From the NCBI RefSeq assembly GCF_022347765.1, contig NZ_JAKRFZ010000015.1:62001-126000 (forward strand): DNA of 64,000 bases, written 5' to 3'. The position numbers were made by a program, and so were the translations under genes. The DNA is from Pseudoalteromonas sp. OOF1S-7. Its GTDB lineage: Bacteria; Pseudomonadota; Gammaproteobacteria; Enterobacterales; Alteromonadaceae. This document shows positions 27,469 to 42,400 of the stretch, one piece after another. Each line of letters starts with the position of its first letter. The first letter of the stretch is position 1. Below the pieces are notes generated by a model, which worked only from the letters and a program-made list of their open reading frames with translations, ran no database searches and was not told the DNA's origin.

Positions 27469-30400
27469 TTAATCCCGCTGAGTGAGTTTAGTTATCAGGT
27501 CGGTCTGAACCGCTGTTGCACGGATGATTTGCTGGTGATCATAGTCGGTATGGGTGGCTGTGACCACACTGCCAAGCACATCATGATACGCCACTGTCTC
27601 TGCTGGCTGCGCGCCAGTCGACCACCAGGCATGGGCCCGTTTAGTCACGCCATTCAGCCCATATTCCGGCTGAGTGCCGGCCGGTTCCATCCGGGCCAGA
27701 CGATACAATTCATAGCCATCCGATAGCAGCTTGCCAAGCTCCTGCTCAGGCAGCAGCAATAGCTCTTCATTGAACAACTCGGCAAACCTGTCTCGGTGTG
27801 TCACCAGCCAGGCCGCCAGTGTACCGGCATCCACAAGGTCCTGCGCTAACGCTGCAGTGAGCGCATTCACAAACACCTGATGTAATCCCGACTCAACCGT
27901 TTGCGCCGTGCTGCCGACCCATTCCAACGCCCAGTCTGACCAGCTTAGCTGGGTAGCTGCAAAGTCACTACACGGATTAAAACTGTCAACCAGATACACC
28001 TGGTGAACAGTACGCCCCTGCGCCTTAAGGATGCGGGCTACCAGCACTGCCAGTGCTCCCCCCAGAGACCAGCCCATCAAATGGAAAGCCCCCTGCGGTT
28101 GTGCCGCCATCAGCACTTCGCCATAATACGCAGCCAGTGCAGTCAGTCCGTTGATGTCTGACAAGTTCGCCGCCGGAGCCACTCCGACACAATTGAATTG
28201 TCCCGTCAGCTGCTCCGCCAAAGGACGGTAAGTGGCCGTCAGACCATTGCCCTCATGAAAACAATACAGTGTTTCAGCGTGCTCTGTAACCGGGTTAAGC
28301 GAGTGCAGCACGGCACTGCCGGTGTTTTGCATCTTTGCCACCAGTGCCGCCAAATCATTCGCCTGCCAAAGCTGTTTCAGTGCCAGCGGCTGTTCACTGC
28401 GCTGCTGCCACAGGCTGATCACTTTCAGACCGGAAATGGAGTCGCCACCCAGCGCAAAGAAATTATCCCGCCGCCCCACCTGAGTCACGCCCAGCACACT
28501 TTGCCAAATCTCAGCCATCAGGGCTTCGCTTTGATTGTGTGGTGCCAGATAACTCACTTCGCTTTGTAACTCTGCCTTAGGCAGTGCCTTGCGATCAATT
28601 TTACCATTACTGTTAAGCGGTAAATCACTAAGCGCCATGATCACCGCAGGCACCATATAATCCGGCAGGCTGGCCGCCAGCATGGCTTTGAGCACAGCTT
28701 CATCTGGCTGTTGACCCTGGTGACCACTGACATAAGCCACCAGACGCTTACCACTGGGCGTCTCATCTGCTACCACCACGGCCTGACGCACTTCAGGGCG
28801 CTTGCGTAATAGGGTTTCAATTTCGCCCAGCTCAATCCTGAAACCACGAATTTTCACCTGGTGATCAGTTCGGCCCAGATATTCCATCAGCCCCTGCTCG
28901 TTCCAGCGCACCAGATCCCCGGTGCGATACAAACGACTACCATCATTGGCAAACGGGTTAGCCACAAAGCGCTCGGCGGTTAAATCAGGGCGATTCAGAT
29001 AGCCCCGTGCCAGACCAATTTCTTCAGCCAGATACAATTCGCCCACCTGTCCCGGCAACACCAGATTAAGGTGACTGTCGAGCAGCCAGGCCTGACGCTG
29101 ACCCACCGGTTCGCCAATCGGCGCGTAAACCGCATCAAACTCACTGCCCGGCAGGGCTTTCCAGGTCAGTGGCGTCACGACCGTCTCGGTTGGACCATAG
29201 CCATTGATAAAGAAGTCGGGTTTTAATACCCGCTGGGCCAGCTCAAAGGTGGCCTGTGGCATCGCATCGCCACCAAAACAGTACACCCGCACTGGCGGCG
29301 GATTGCCCACCTGCTCGACATGCGCCGCCAGCTCACGCAGGAACACCGGCGGGAAGACGGCAATGGAAACCCGTTGCTGATGCAGATTCTGATAGGTTTC
29401 GTGCAAATCCCACTGACGCTCAGGGCGGATCACCACGGCAGCACCATGGGTCAGTACCGTCAGCCAGCGCTCGTGGGCACCGTCGAAACAGAACGACATA
29501 AAGATCAGTTCACGGTCACTGGGGCGCATTTCATAACGGCGGCCAATCCCACGACAATGCGCCGCAATGGACGCCCGGCTGACCAGCACACCTTTTGGAT
29601 TGCCGGTTGAGCCTGAGGTATAGATCACATAAGCGCCCTGCGCCGGACACACTACCGGCTGCTGCCACTGCTCGCGCAATGTAATGTCGGCAAATGGGTG
29701 TAACCTGGCATCACCGGCAATCTCATCAAGGCTGTTATCGCTGATCAGGATATGAGCCATCTGGCTGTCCTGAATCATATAGGCCAAACGTTCCTGAGGA
29801 TAGCTCAGATCCATCGGCACATACACTGCACCCGCTTTGAGGATAGCTAAAAAGGCCAGCGGTAAATCAATGCCCCGCGTCAGTGCCACACCGACTCGCT
29901 GCTCAGGCTTTACCCCTTGTGCACGCAGATAATAGGCCAGCTGGCTGGACTTGTCGGCCAGCGCTTTGTAGCTGTAGCTGCGACCATCACAGATCACCGC
30001 CTCAGCATCCGGCGTTAACTCCGCCAGCCGGTTTATCGTTGAGACCACATCCTGATATTGCGTCGCACCAGGTTGAAGCACTTCACCACCCGGCAGATAG
30101 ATTGGCTCCACTGCCCCCGAATGCAGTGGCGTGATGGACTCGCCAAAGCCCTGTGCCTGCAAGGCCTGTTGCTGCGTTTCACTGACCAATGAAAACTCAG
30201 ACAGACGTGCCTGTGGCATCGCCAGCATACTCAGGATGAGTGCTTTATACTGTGCCGCCAGCGCCTGTACTTCGGTTTCGGCCAACTCCGCTCCCTGATA
30301 ACTGAAGTGCAGCCGCAATGTGTCTTCCAGAATAAAGCTGATGGTCAGCGGGAAATTGGTTTCTTCGCGGTCTTCAAGGATCTCAAAGTTTGTCTGGCGC

Positions 30401-33400
30401 TCTCCTGGTTGTAATAGTGCCTGAGCGATAGGATAGTTCTCGAATACCAGCAAGGTATCGAACAAGCCCTCGCGACTGAGCTCCAGTGATTGCGCGGCCA
30501 GCTTCTGAATTTCATACAGCGGTGTAAACTCGTGCTCGCGTACTGCCAGCGCGGTACTTTGCTGTTGCTGCAGCCAGTCGCTCAGCGACTGGGCAGGATC
30601 GACGCGCGCGATCATGGGCACAGTATTGATAAACATGCCCTGGATCGCTTCATGGCCCGCCAGATCGTTCGGACGACCCGACGTCGTGGCACCAAAACAC
30701 ACCGCATCGCGACCCAGATAGCGACTCAACAGCAGCGCCCAGGCACCCTGCACCAGAGTATTCTGGGTAATGCGATGGTCCTGACAGAAAGCCACCAGCT
30801 GCGCAAATTCAGCTTCCGATAAGCTCACATCAAACCCGCCAAACTCTCCGTCCTGAGGTGTAGTCAGGGCACGGCTCAGATAACTGGGCTCGTTCAGTGG
30901 CGCCAATTGTTGCTGCCAGAAGGCACGATTTTGCACCTCATCCAGGCCCGATAAGTAGCCGATATAATCACCATACTGTCCCGCTACCGGCGGTAAAGCT
31001 TGCCCGTCATAGGCCAACAACACTTCGCCCAGCATCGCAGAACGACTCCAGCCGTCGGTGAGAATATGATGCATAGTCCAGACTAACGCATGACGACCGT
31101 CTGACAGCTCGATGATGCGCATTCTGCTCAATCCTGGCTCGCCTTGCAGATCAAAGCCGCGACGCGACTCTTGTCTGGCAAACGCTTTCAGTGCTGCCTC
31201 AGAGTCCGCTCGGTCACGCCAGTCCAGCGTCTGCCAGTCAAGCTCGGCTGACTTAGCAACATATTGCAACGAGATACCATCCACATCAACAAACCCGGTC
31301 CGCAGTGCATCGTGACGCGCAATCACTTGCTGCCAGGCGGCTTTAAAGCGTGCCACATCCAGGCCGGTAACCATAAAGCAGCTCTGGTTTATATAGGTTT
31401 CCCCCCCCTGATAGAGGCTCTGGAACAGCATACCCTGCTGCATTGGCGAAAGCGGATATACGCTGCTGATGTTCTCAAGCGCCAGCGGCAGCTTGTCGAT
31501 TTGTGTCTGCGTCAATCCGCTCAGGGGCAGATCGGACGGCGTCAGGGTTGTACTTGTGTCACCACAGTGGCCTATCACCTCCATCAGAGCCTGTTTGAGA
31601 TGCGCCGCAAATTGTGCCACCACCTGTGCAGGCAGGCGCGCAGGCACATAGCGGATCCGCAGTTGCAGCTGTCCGTCCAACACCTGACCAAGAATAGACA
31701 ACTCGCTATCCATCACATACTCAGGGTCAAGCGCCATGCCACTGTCTTCACTGGCCGGGCGCCAGCTGTCAGCTTGATCTGCGGCGCCGTCGAGCTGCCC
31801 CAGATAGTTGAACTCGATCTCACCCAGCCCCTGAGTATTAAGCATTGCCTGCTGCTCAGCAGAGCCAAAATAGCGAAATGCGCCATAGCCAATGCCTTTG
31901 TTCGGGATCGCCCGCAACTGTTCTTTATTGTGCTTGATGGTATCGGCCAGCGTCTCGTGGCGTGTCAGGGTCACCGGGAACAGGCTGGTAAACCAGCCCA
32001 CGGTGCGACTCAGGTCAATCTGTTCACGCCAGGGCTCACGGCCGTGCCCTTCCAGGTTGATGGTGTGCACGCCCTGTCTGGTCCAGCGATATAACGCCTC
32101 ACTCAGCGCACTGAGCAGTAAGTCGTTCACCTGAGTGCGATAAGCCTGACCTGACTCAGTCAAAAGCGCCTGGGTCATCTCTGGATCCAACATCACCTCA
32201 GCCTGCTCAACATCTTTATACAGGCGGCTGCCGGCAGGATTTAGCTCAGGCAATGTGGTATGGGTTTGGGCCTGTTGCTGCCACCAGTCGAATTCTTTGG
32301 CGTGTTGCACCGGATAACTCTGTATCTGTTTTGCCCAGAATTGCACGCTGTGGGTCTTTGCCCCCAGTTCGGCATCCGGGTGTTGCCACAGCATGGTAAA
32401 GTCCTCAAGCAATACACGCCAGGACACGCCATCCACGGCCAGGTGATGGATCACCAGCAACAGGCGAGCGCTGCCATCATCCAGGGTCAGATGAACGGCA
32501 CGCAGTAATGGACCCGCTTGCAGGTTGAGGCTACGCTGCGCCTGCTCAGCGATAGGCGTGATCTCATCCGCGCTGGCATCGCGATACCACAAACATTGCT
32601 GCGCCATGGCCGGGTCAAAATCACTATAGCGCTGCTGCCACTGGCCCGTCTCGTCCTGCTGATAACGCAAACGCAGGGCATCGTGATGGCGCAGTAAGGA
32701 CGCCAGCTGTGTCAGCAGGGTTGGCTGTGCGATCGGTGCATTCAGCTCCAGCATCACCGACTGATTCCAGTGTGCCTGGTTGCTCATAGAGCGCGCAAAA
32801 AAGGCCTGCTGAATAGGCAATAAGGCCACCTCGCCGGATACCTGTTGTTGCGCCTGCGCATCGCCTGCAATACGAGTCATCAGAGGCGCCAGTTTAGCAA
32901 TGCTCTGGTGGGTAAATATTTGCTTAGCGCTCAGGGCATAACCCTGTTGTCGCAGTCGGGCAATGATCTGCAAGCTCAGGATAGAGTCGCCTCCCAGCGC
33001 AAAGAAATTATCCTCGCGACCAACAGATTCCAGATTCAGCAGCTGCTGCCAAATCTGAGCCAGTAGCACTTCCTGCGCCCCCTGCGGTGGCAAATCATCA
33101 AGGCGCTGGCTGCGCTGCGGTTGCGGCAAGGCACGGCGATCGATTTTACCATTGTGGGTCAAAGGCATGAGATCCAGCACCATGATCACACTGGGCACCA
33201 TATAATCAGGCAACTGCTCGGCCAGTGCCGCGCTGAGCGCGTCGGCCTGCGGCGTTTGTTCAGCGCGTCCACTGACGTAGGCTACCAGACGCGTGGAGCC
33301 CAGCGACTCATCGGCCACCACAATGGCTTTTTCCACCTCACGATGGGCCAGCAAGCGCGCTTCTACCTCCCCGGCTTCAACCCGGTACCCACGGATTTTT

Positions 33401-36400
33401 AACTGGTGATCACATCGGCCCATGTATTCAAGCTGACCCTGCGCATTCCAGCGCACCAGATCCCCGGTGCGATACAAACGTGAGCCATCATCGGCAAAAG
33501 GGTTCGCTACAAAACGCTCAGCCGTCAGGCCTGATTGTCCCAGATAACCCCGTGCCATTTCCGCCCCGCTAAGGTAAAGCTCACCGGTCATGCCGTAGGG
33601 CAGTACATTGAGGCTATCATCGAGAATGACCATGCCACGTTGACCGATGGGCTGACCCAGTGGCACGTACCCACCTTGCAGCTCACAGCCCTGCGCCTGA
33701 GTCCATGCCAGCGGCGTGATCACCGTTTCTGACGGACCATAGGCATTGACAAATGTGGTCTGCGGCAGCCTTTGCAGCAGTGCCTGGCAGTGTTGGGCTG
33801 ACCAGGCTTCCCCGCCCACAATACACAAGCGCAATTGCGCGGGTAAAGTGTCAAACTGTTGAATATACGCCGGCGTGAAGCCCGCCACGGTAATGCGCTG
33901 TGCGGTAATAAAGTCGTTCAGCTCCTGCTGACTAAGCAGTTTAAATTCATCCAGCACCACAGTGGCACCAACCAGCAGCGGCCCCCACAGCTGTTCAATG
34001 GACGCATCAAAGCCAAACGACACCGAAATGGCACAGCGATCTTCCGCCTGGTACTGATACAAAGACTGCACCGCTGCGCAGTGACTGGACAACGCCTGAT
34101 CTGAGACCGCCACGCCTTTGGGTACGCCGGTCGAGCCAGAGGTGTAAATCACATAGGCCAGCTGCTGCGGATGACGCGACTGAGGCAGTGCACTGTCGCT
34201 GTAATGCGCGCAGAGACTGCTCTGATACACCAGCGCCGCTGGGTTAACCGGACTCAGAGAGTCGCCCAGACAGACTGTCAGGCTGCACTGCGCCGCAATG
34301 GTTTCAACTCGCTCGGATGGCAGTTGCGCATCCACCGGGACATAACAGCCGCCCGCTTTCAGTACCGCCAAAAACACCACTAGGGTATCGATATGGCGGG
34401 AGAATACCACTGCAACACGCGACTCATGGTCGACGCCCTGCTCACGCAGATACTGGGCAAACTGGTTAGCGCGTGCTTCCAGCTCAGCATAACTCAGAGT
34501 TTGTCCGTCGTAACTCAATGCCGCTTTATTCGGGGTGCGCTGCGCCTGCTGCTGTATTTGCGTCGCAATGTCAGCGCCGGGCAGGCGCTCGGCCTGATAC
34601 AGCGCATCCGCAGGCGCCAGACGATCCAGTTCAGCCTGTGGCAAAACGTTTAACTCACCGACGCTCTGCTGCAGATCAGCCTGCATGGCCGTCAGTATAT
34701 GCTGTAAACCAGATAACAAAGCGTCGATGCGGGCTGCACTGAACTTATTCACGACATAATCCAGCGCCAGTTCCAGCGTGCCGTCTTCACGCTCCAGTGA
34801 GTTCAGCACCAGATCAAATTGCGCCACTCCGGTGGGGGCTGTTCCTTCTTGTGCGCTCAGGCCGGCAAACTGGCGTAATGCGCCATCTTCGAGGCGCTGA
34901 TGGTTAAACAGCACCTGAAACAGTGGCGACGCGCCTAAGTTACGCTCCAGCGACAAGTGATCGAGCAGCTTTTCAAATGGCAGATCCTGATGCGCCTGCG
35001 CGCCGCGCAGTGCCTCGTCAATCTGCGTCATGACACTGCCCAGCGCCAGCTCGGCGGAGATCTGAGCGTCAATTACTAAGGTGTTAATAAAGAAGCCAAC
35101 GATATCCTGGGTACCGCTGTGATGACGGTTTGCCACCGGCATACCAACGCGGATCTCGCGCTGACCACTGTATTTGTGCAGCAGCACCTGCCAGGCTGTC
35201 ATCAGTACATTGAACAGGGTCACGCCCTGCAAAGCGGCAAAGTCGCTCAGCGTCTGACGCTGAGCACTCGACAAGCGTACCGAGCGCGTCTGATTGCGCT
35301 GACTGTCATCCGCGATGTTCAAGTCCGCCGGGAGTGCCAGCGGGGTATGCTCATCACCCAATCGGGCCTGCCAGTAAGCCAGCTGCTTTTGTTCTTCGCC
35401 GGTGGCCAGCCATTCGCGCTGCCATGCTGCAAAGTCACTGTATCGCAATGCTTGCGGTACAATGCTCAGGATTTCACCCGCACATGCCGCTTCGTAGGCA
35501 CGCACAAAGTCGGCCACAATCAGTTTTAGCGACCAGCCGTCGGAAATAATATGGTGCATCACCACTACCAGCTCATGTTGCTGTGCATCATCGGCAATCA
35601 CGCCAACCCGCAGCAGCGGCCCCTGAGTCAAATCAAACGGCGCAGACACCAAATGTTGCTTAAACTCAGCGCGCGCTGCATCAGACTCAGGGACCTGATA
35701 GCGGATGTCACAACCTCCCTCAGATAACACCTCAGTAACCACGGTTCCCGCTTCATCTTCAACAAACACTGTACGCAGCGCTTCATGCTTACTCAACAAA
35801 TGATCAAATGCGTACTGCAACGCGGCCTTATTCAGCTCGCCACGCAAGTGCTGGGAGCCGGAAATGTGATAAGCACTGCTTAGCGGGTCCAGTTTCCACA
35901 GGAACCATTGGCGCTCCTGCGCAAAAGACAAACCAGAATAGGCCGATGCCTGGCGTGGGATCTCGATGACACTGGCGGCATCATCCAGGCTGGCAGCCAA
36001 TGCCTGCAACGTTTTGGTGTTCATCACCGCCTTAATATCTAACGCCAGATTGCGTTTTTTACTCAGCGCAATCACCTTCAGGGCACTGATAGAGTCACCA
36101 CCGAGAGCAAAAAAGTTATCCTGTCGGCCAACGCTTTCGACGCTCAGCACTGTCTGCCAGATCTCTGCCAGCTGCTGCTCCTGCGCTGTTTGCGGTGCAA
36201 CATACTGCGCTGTGCTGCTTTCAGGTTTTGGCAGTGCTTTACGATCGATTTTACCATTGCTGTTCAGCGGCAGCGTACCCAGCACCATGACCACGGCCGG
36301 CACCATGTATTCCGGCAGCTGGGCTGCCAGTTCAGCTTTGAGTGCGTCGACCGCCAGTTCGACGTCCGCTTCGCCCGACACATAGCCCACCAGGCGCTGC

Positions 36401-39400
36401 GTCGCACCATCGCGGTCGGCCACGACTACGGCTTCCCGGACGCCATCAATTGCATATAATGCTGCTTCTATTTCGCCCAGCTCAATACGGAAGCCGCGAA
36501 TTTTCACCTGATGGTCGGTCCGGCCAAGATAGTCCAGCTGGCCTTCGCTGTTCCAGCACACTAAGTCGCCACTGCGATACATGCGGCTGCCATCATTCAT
36601 AAACGGGTCGGCCACAAAGCGCTCGGCGCTCAGGTCGGCACGGTTAACGTATCCCCGTGCCAGACCCGTACCGGCAATATAAAGTTCGCCAGCTACACCC
36701 GGTGGACACAGGTTCAGTGCCCGGTCCAGTACATACAAGCGGATCCCCGCAATCGGCGCCCCAATCGGCACCGGCAACGCCGGGTCGCCATGACAGGTAA
36801 AGTGACTGACATCCACCGCCGCTTCCGTCGGGCCATATAAATTATAGAGCTTAGCCTGGGGTAATTTGCTCAGCGCCTGTGCCTGTACCTCGCTGGGCAG
36901 GGCTTCACCACTACACAAGATACGACGGATACTGGTTGCGGTATGCACCGATTCATGGCCAATAAACGCCTGCAGCATCGAGGGCACAAAGTGCAAGGTG
37001 GTGACGCCAAAGTGATTAATGGTGTCGAGCAGCTGAGTGCTGTCTTTGTGGGCACCCGGCTGGGCAATGACCAGCTCAGCGCCGTACATCAGCGGCCAGA
37101 AGAATTCCCACACCGACACATCAAACCCGAAGGGGGTTTTTTGCAGCACCTTGTCGTCGGCACCAATCGGATAGGCCGACTGCTGCCAGGCGATCCGGTT
37201 GTATATCGCGCTGTGCTGGTTCCCCACGCCTTTGGGCTTGCCGGTCGAACCTGAGGTGTAAATCACATAGGCCAGCTGAGTTGCCGGGATCTCATGCGCA
37301 GGTAACTGCGAGGGATAGTCTGCCAGTAACAAACTCTGATAGGTCACGCGCTCTGCCAAATCACCCAGGCTGTCCAGCCGCGCCAGAGAGTCATCGCCTA
37401 AGAACAGCGACAAGCCACTGTTGCTGGCGATATAAGCGATACGATCCAATGGCAGCGAAGGTTCCAGCGGCACGTAGGCTGCACCGGCCTTCACCACCGC
37501 CAGTATGCTAACCACCATTTCCAGACTGCGCTCAAACACCAGCGCCACTTTATCTTCTGCGCCAATGCCCCGGGCATTGAGGTAGTGTGCCAGTTGGTTA
37601 GAGGCCTGTTCCAGCTCAGCATAGCTCATGCTCTGCCCGGCAAAGCGCAGCGCCACCGCCTCGGGCGTGCGCGCACTTTGTTCACTGATCAATGTGGTGA
37701 TTGGACGCTGGTAGTCAAACGCCGGGGTGCCCGTGCCGGTGTCCAGCAAGGCGCTGCACTGCGACGCATCCTGCAACTGTAACAGCGCCGCTAGCGGAGC
37801 CTGTGCAGCGTCCATCATAGTCAACAGCAAGGTTTTAAACTGAGTCGCCAGCGCTCGGATATCCGCTTCGGCCAGCACGCTGCCCTGATAGCTGAAGTGC
37901 AGCTTCAGGGTCTGCTCCTGGATAAAGCTGATGGTGAGCGGGAAATTGGTTTCTTCACGGGCTTCACGCACGGTAAATTCGGTTGCCTGCTCATCCTGCG
38001 GCAGAGTGGTCGTGATTGGATAGTTTTCAAAGACTAATAAGGTATCGAACAGACCATGCTGATCCAGGGTCAGGTGTTTTGCCTGCTTCTGGATCTCATG
38101 CAGCGGCGTAAACTCATACTCTCGCCCGGCCAGGTTGGTCCCCTGCAAGGTTTGTAACCACTGCGCCAAGGTCACTTCAGGCGCTACTTCAACCACCACG
38201 GGCATGGTATTAATAAACATCCCCTGAATGCTTTCATGGCCTGCCAGCTCAGTTGGACGACCCGAAGTTGTGGCACCAAAACACACCGCTTCACGGCCCA
38301 GATAACGGCTCAGCAAGAGCGCCCAGGCGCCCTGCATCAGGGTATTCGCAGTCAGGTGATGCTGTCGCGCAAAAGCATTCAGCGCGGTATTTTGCGCCTC
38401 ATCCAACAGTACATCCAAAGCCGCATGTGCGCCGCTTTGTGGGGCTTTAAACGCGCCGCTGAGGTAGCAGGGCTCTTCCAGCATGCCAGTCTGTGTTTGC
38501 CAGTAAGCCAGGTTTGCCACGACGTCCTGTTGTTCAAGGTAAGCAATATAATCGCCATACTGAGCCTGCGGCTCAGCCAGTGTCTCGCCGTCGTACATAC
38601 GCAGCACTTCGCCCATCAGGGCGGCACAACTCCAGCCATCGGTTAAGATATGATGAATAGTCCAGACAAAGGCGTGGCGCTGTGGTGCCAGCTGCACCAG
38701 TACAAAGCGCTGCAACCCGCTCTCGGCATCCATCGCAAAGCCCTGCTGGCGGTGCGAAACGCTCAGTTCGGCCAGCTGACGTTGCTGCTGCGCGCTATCG
38801 AGGTGCTGCCAGTCCAGGGTTTCCCATACCGGCTGCACGGTTTTGCGCACAAATTGCAGTGGTCGGGGGTCCAAGCTCAAAAAGCCACTGCGTAAGGCAT
38901 CATGACGGGCGATTGCATTTAGCCAGGCAGCTTTGAAACGTGCGACGTCTAATCGCTTGATCTCTAAACTGGTTTGATTGACATAGGCCTCGCCTTCCGC
39001 CATCAGACTGTGAAACAGCATACCTTGCTGCATCGGCGACAAGGGGTATAAATCGCTGAGCTCAGCGGTGTCGAGAGGCAGCTGATCCAGCTGTTGCTGA
39101 GCCAACCCGCTCAGCGGTACATCACTGGGTGTCAGACAGCCACGACTGTCGCAACAGTGCGCAACCAGCTGTGTCAGCGCTTCATGCAGATGCGCTGCAA
39201 AGGCTTGCATGTCGGCCTCACCAATACGCTCTCGGCCATAGCTGATAGTCAGCTGCAAGGCCCCGTCACTGACCTGACCATTGATACTCAACTCACTGTG
39301 TGGCTCATAGTCCGGACTGAATGACGCGCCACTGTGCTCACTGGCCAGGCGCCAGGGCGCATCGCCCTGGTTAAGCGTGTTGTCGAGCTGACCCAGATAG

Positions 39401-42400
39401 TTAAATTCAATCTGACCCAGAGGCTGAGCAGCTAACGTCGCCTGTGCTTGCGACTCACCAAAGTATTTCAAAGCGCCATACCCGATGCCTTTATTCGGCA
39501 CACTTCTGAGGTGCTCTTTGGTATGCTTGATGGTCTCTGACAGCACATTTAAACGCGTCAGTTGGACCGGGTATAAGGTAGTAAACCAGCCAACACTGCG
39601 GCTGAGATCGGTGTGTGCATCCCAGGGCTCGCGGCCATGGCCTTCGAGGTTGATCACTGTCTCCTGCTGACCCGTCCACTGGTAGACGGCTTCACTCAGC
39701 GCACTTAATAACAGCTCATTGACCACAGTGCGATAAGGCCTGCCTGCTTGTTGCAGCAGACGCTCAGTGGTGGACTGTTCCAGCGTCACACGCACTTCAG
39801 CACTGTCCGCCAGGCGCCGGCTTCCCGCTGGGTTTAACCCCGGAATGGTCAGCGCTGATGACTGTTGTTGTGTCCAGAATGCCAGTTCCTGCGAATTCAG
39901 GCTGGCGTAATCCGCTACCTGCTCGGCCCAGTACTGATAACTGTGGCTCTTGCTGGCAAACTCACAAGCCTGCTGTTGCTGCGCTTGTGCATAACCGCGC
40001 GCCAGGTCATCCAACAACACCCGCCAGGAAACCCCATCTACCGCCAGATGGTGGATCACCAGCAATAAGCGCGCAGTGCCATCCTCAAGCGTCATATGGA
40101 CCACTCGCGCCAGTTCACCGGTTTGAATATTCAGGCTGCGCTGCGCCTGCTCAGCCACCGACGTGATCTCAGCACTTGCGACGTTGCGCTCCCAGACACT
40201 GGCCACGGCACGCTCGGCGTCAAAAGGCAGGTAGCGCTGCTGCCACTGCCCTGCCTCGTTTTGGCTAAAGCACAGACGTAATGCATCATGATGTGCAACC
40301 AGGGCTGACCAGACCTGCTGTAGTGCCGCGCCATTCAGCGGAGCGGCCAACGTCAATAGCAGCGCCTGGTTATAGTGATTCTTGTCGCTCAGACTGGTCG
40401 CCAAGAACTGCTGCTGAATGGGTAACAGTGTTACCTCACCACTGACTTGCTGCGCAATCCGCTGGCTGGCAGGCAGTTCAGTCAATGCCGGAGCCAGCCG
40501 GGCAATGGTGTGCAGTTCAAAAATTTGTTTCGGGGTCACCACCAGGCCGTGCTCGCGCAAACCACTGACGATTTGCAGACTCAGGATAGAATCGCCCCCG
40601 AGTTCAAAGAAGTTGTCCAGCCGTCCTATCTGCTCCTGACCCAGCACTTTTTGCCATACCTGCGCCAGTGCCAGTTCTCGCTCACCCTGTGGCGCTTCGT
40701 ACGCCACGCTGGATTCATGACTGGGTTTTGGCAGTGCCTTACGATCGATTTTACCATTGCTGTTCAGCGGCAACGTATCCAGCACCATGATCACGGCCGG
40801 CACCATATACTCTGGCAGTTGGGCCGCCAGTTCTGCTTTGAGCGCGTCGACCGCCAGTTCAACGTCCGCTTCGCCCGATACATAGCCTACCAGACGCTGC
40901 GTCGCGCCATCACGGTCGGCCACTATCACGGCTTCCCGAACACCACTAATGGCGTACAAGGCGGCCTCAATTTCGCCCAGCTCAATGCGGAAGCCGCGAA
41001 TTTTCACCTGATGGTCGGTCCGGCCGAGATAATCCAGCTGACCTTCGCTGTTCCAGCACACTAAGTCGCCGCTGCGATACATGCGGCTGCCATCATTCAT
41101 AAACGGGTCGGCCACAAAGCGCTCGGCGCTCAGGTCGGCACGGTTAACGTATCCCCGTGCCAGACCCGTACCGGCAATATAAAGCTCACCGGCCACGCCC
41201 GGCGGACACAGGTTCAGTGCCCGGTCCAGTACATACAAACGGATCCCCGCAATCGGCGCCCCAATCGGCACCGGCAACGCCGGGTCGCCATGACAGGTAA
41301 AGTGACTGACATCCACCGCCGCTTCCGTCGGGCCATATAAATTATAGAGCTTAGCCTGGGGTAATTTGCTCAGCGCCTGTGCCTGTACCTCGCTGGGCAG
41401 GGCTTCACCACTACACAGAATTCGGCGAATGCTGGTTGCGGTATGCACCGACTCATGGCCGATAAACGCCTGCAACATCGAGGGTACAAAGTGCAAGGTG
41501 GTGACGCCAAAGTGATTAATGGTGTCGAGCAGCTGGGTGCTGTCTTTGTGGGCACCCGGCTGGGCAATCACCAGCTCAGCGCCGTACATTAACGGCCAGA
41601 AGAACTCCCACACCGACACATCAAACCCGAAGGGGGTCTTTTGCAGTATTTTGTCGTCTGCGCCAATCGGATAGGCCGACTGTTGCCAGGCGATACGGTT
41701 GTATATCGCGCTGTGCTGGTTCCCCACGCCTTTGGGCTTGCCAGTCGAACCAGAGGTGTAAATCACATAGGCCAGCTGAGTTGCCGGGATGTCGTGCCCA
41801 GGTAACTGCGAGGGATAATCTGTCAGAGACAAACTTTGATAGGTGACGCGCTCAGCCAAATCGTTCAGGCTGTCCAGACGCGCGAGTGAGTCATCGCCTA
41901 AGAACAACGATAGGCCACTGTTGCTGGCGATATAAGCGATGCGATCCAAGGGCAGCGAAGGTTCCAGCGGCACGTAGGCTGCACCGGCCTTCACCACTGC
42001 CAGAATGCTTATCACCATTTCCAGGCTGCGCTCGAACACCAGCGCAACTTTGTCTTCTGCCCCAATGCCCCGGGCATTCAGGCAATGGGCCAGTTGGTTA
42101 GAGGCCTGCTCCAGCTCAGCGTAAGTCATGCTCTGCTGGGCAAAGCGCAGCGCCACTGCCTCGGGCGAGCGCGCACTTTGCTCGCTGATCAGCGTCGTGA
42201 TCGGACGCTGATAATCAAACGCCGGGGTGCCCGTGCCGATGTCCAGCAAGGCCTGAGTTTGTGCGTTTTGTAGCAATGAGACGTTATTGATGGGCTGATC
42301 CGGGTCACTCAAACAGGTATCCAGCAAAGTGACCAGCTGTGTCAGACATTGCACCGCAAAATCCGCATCATACAACTCACTGGCAAACACCAGATTCAGG

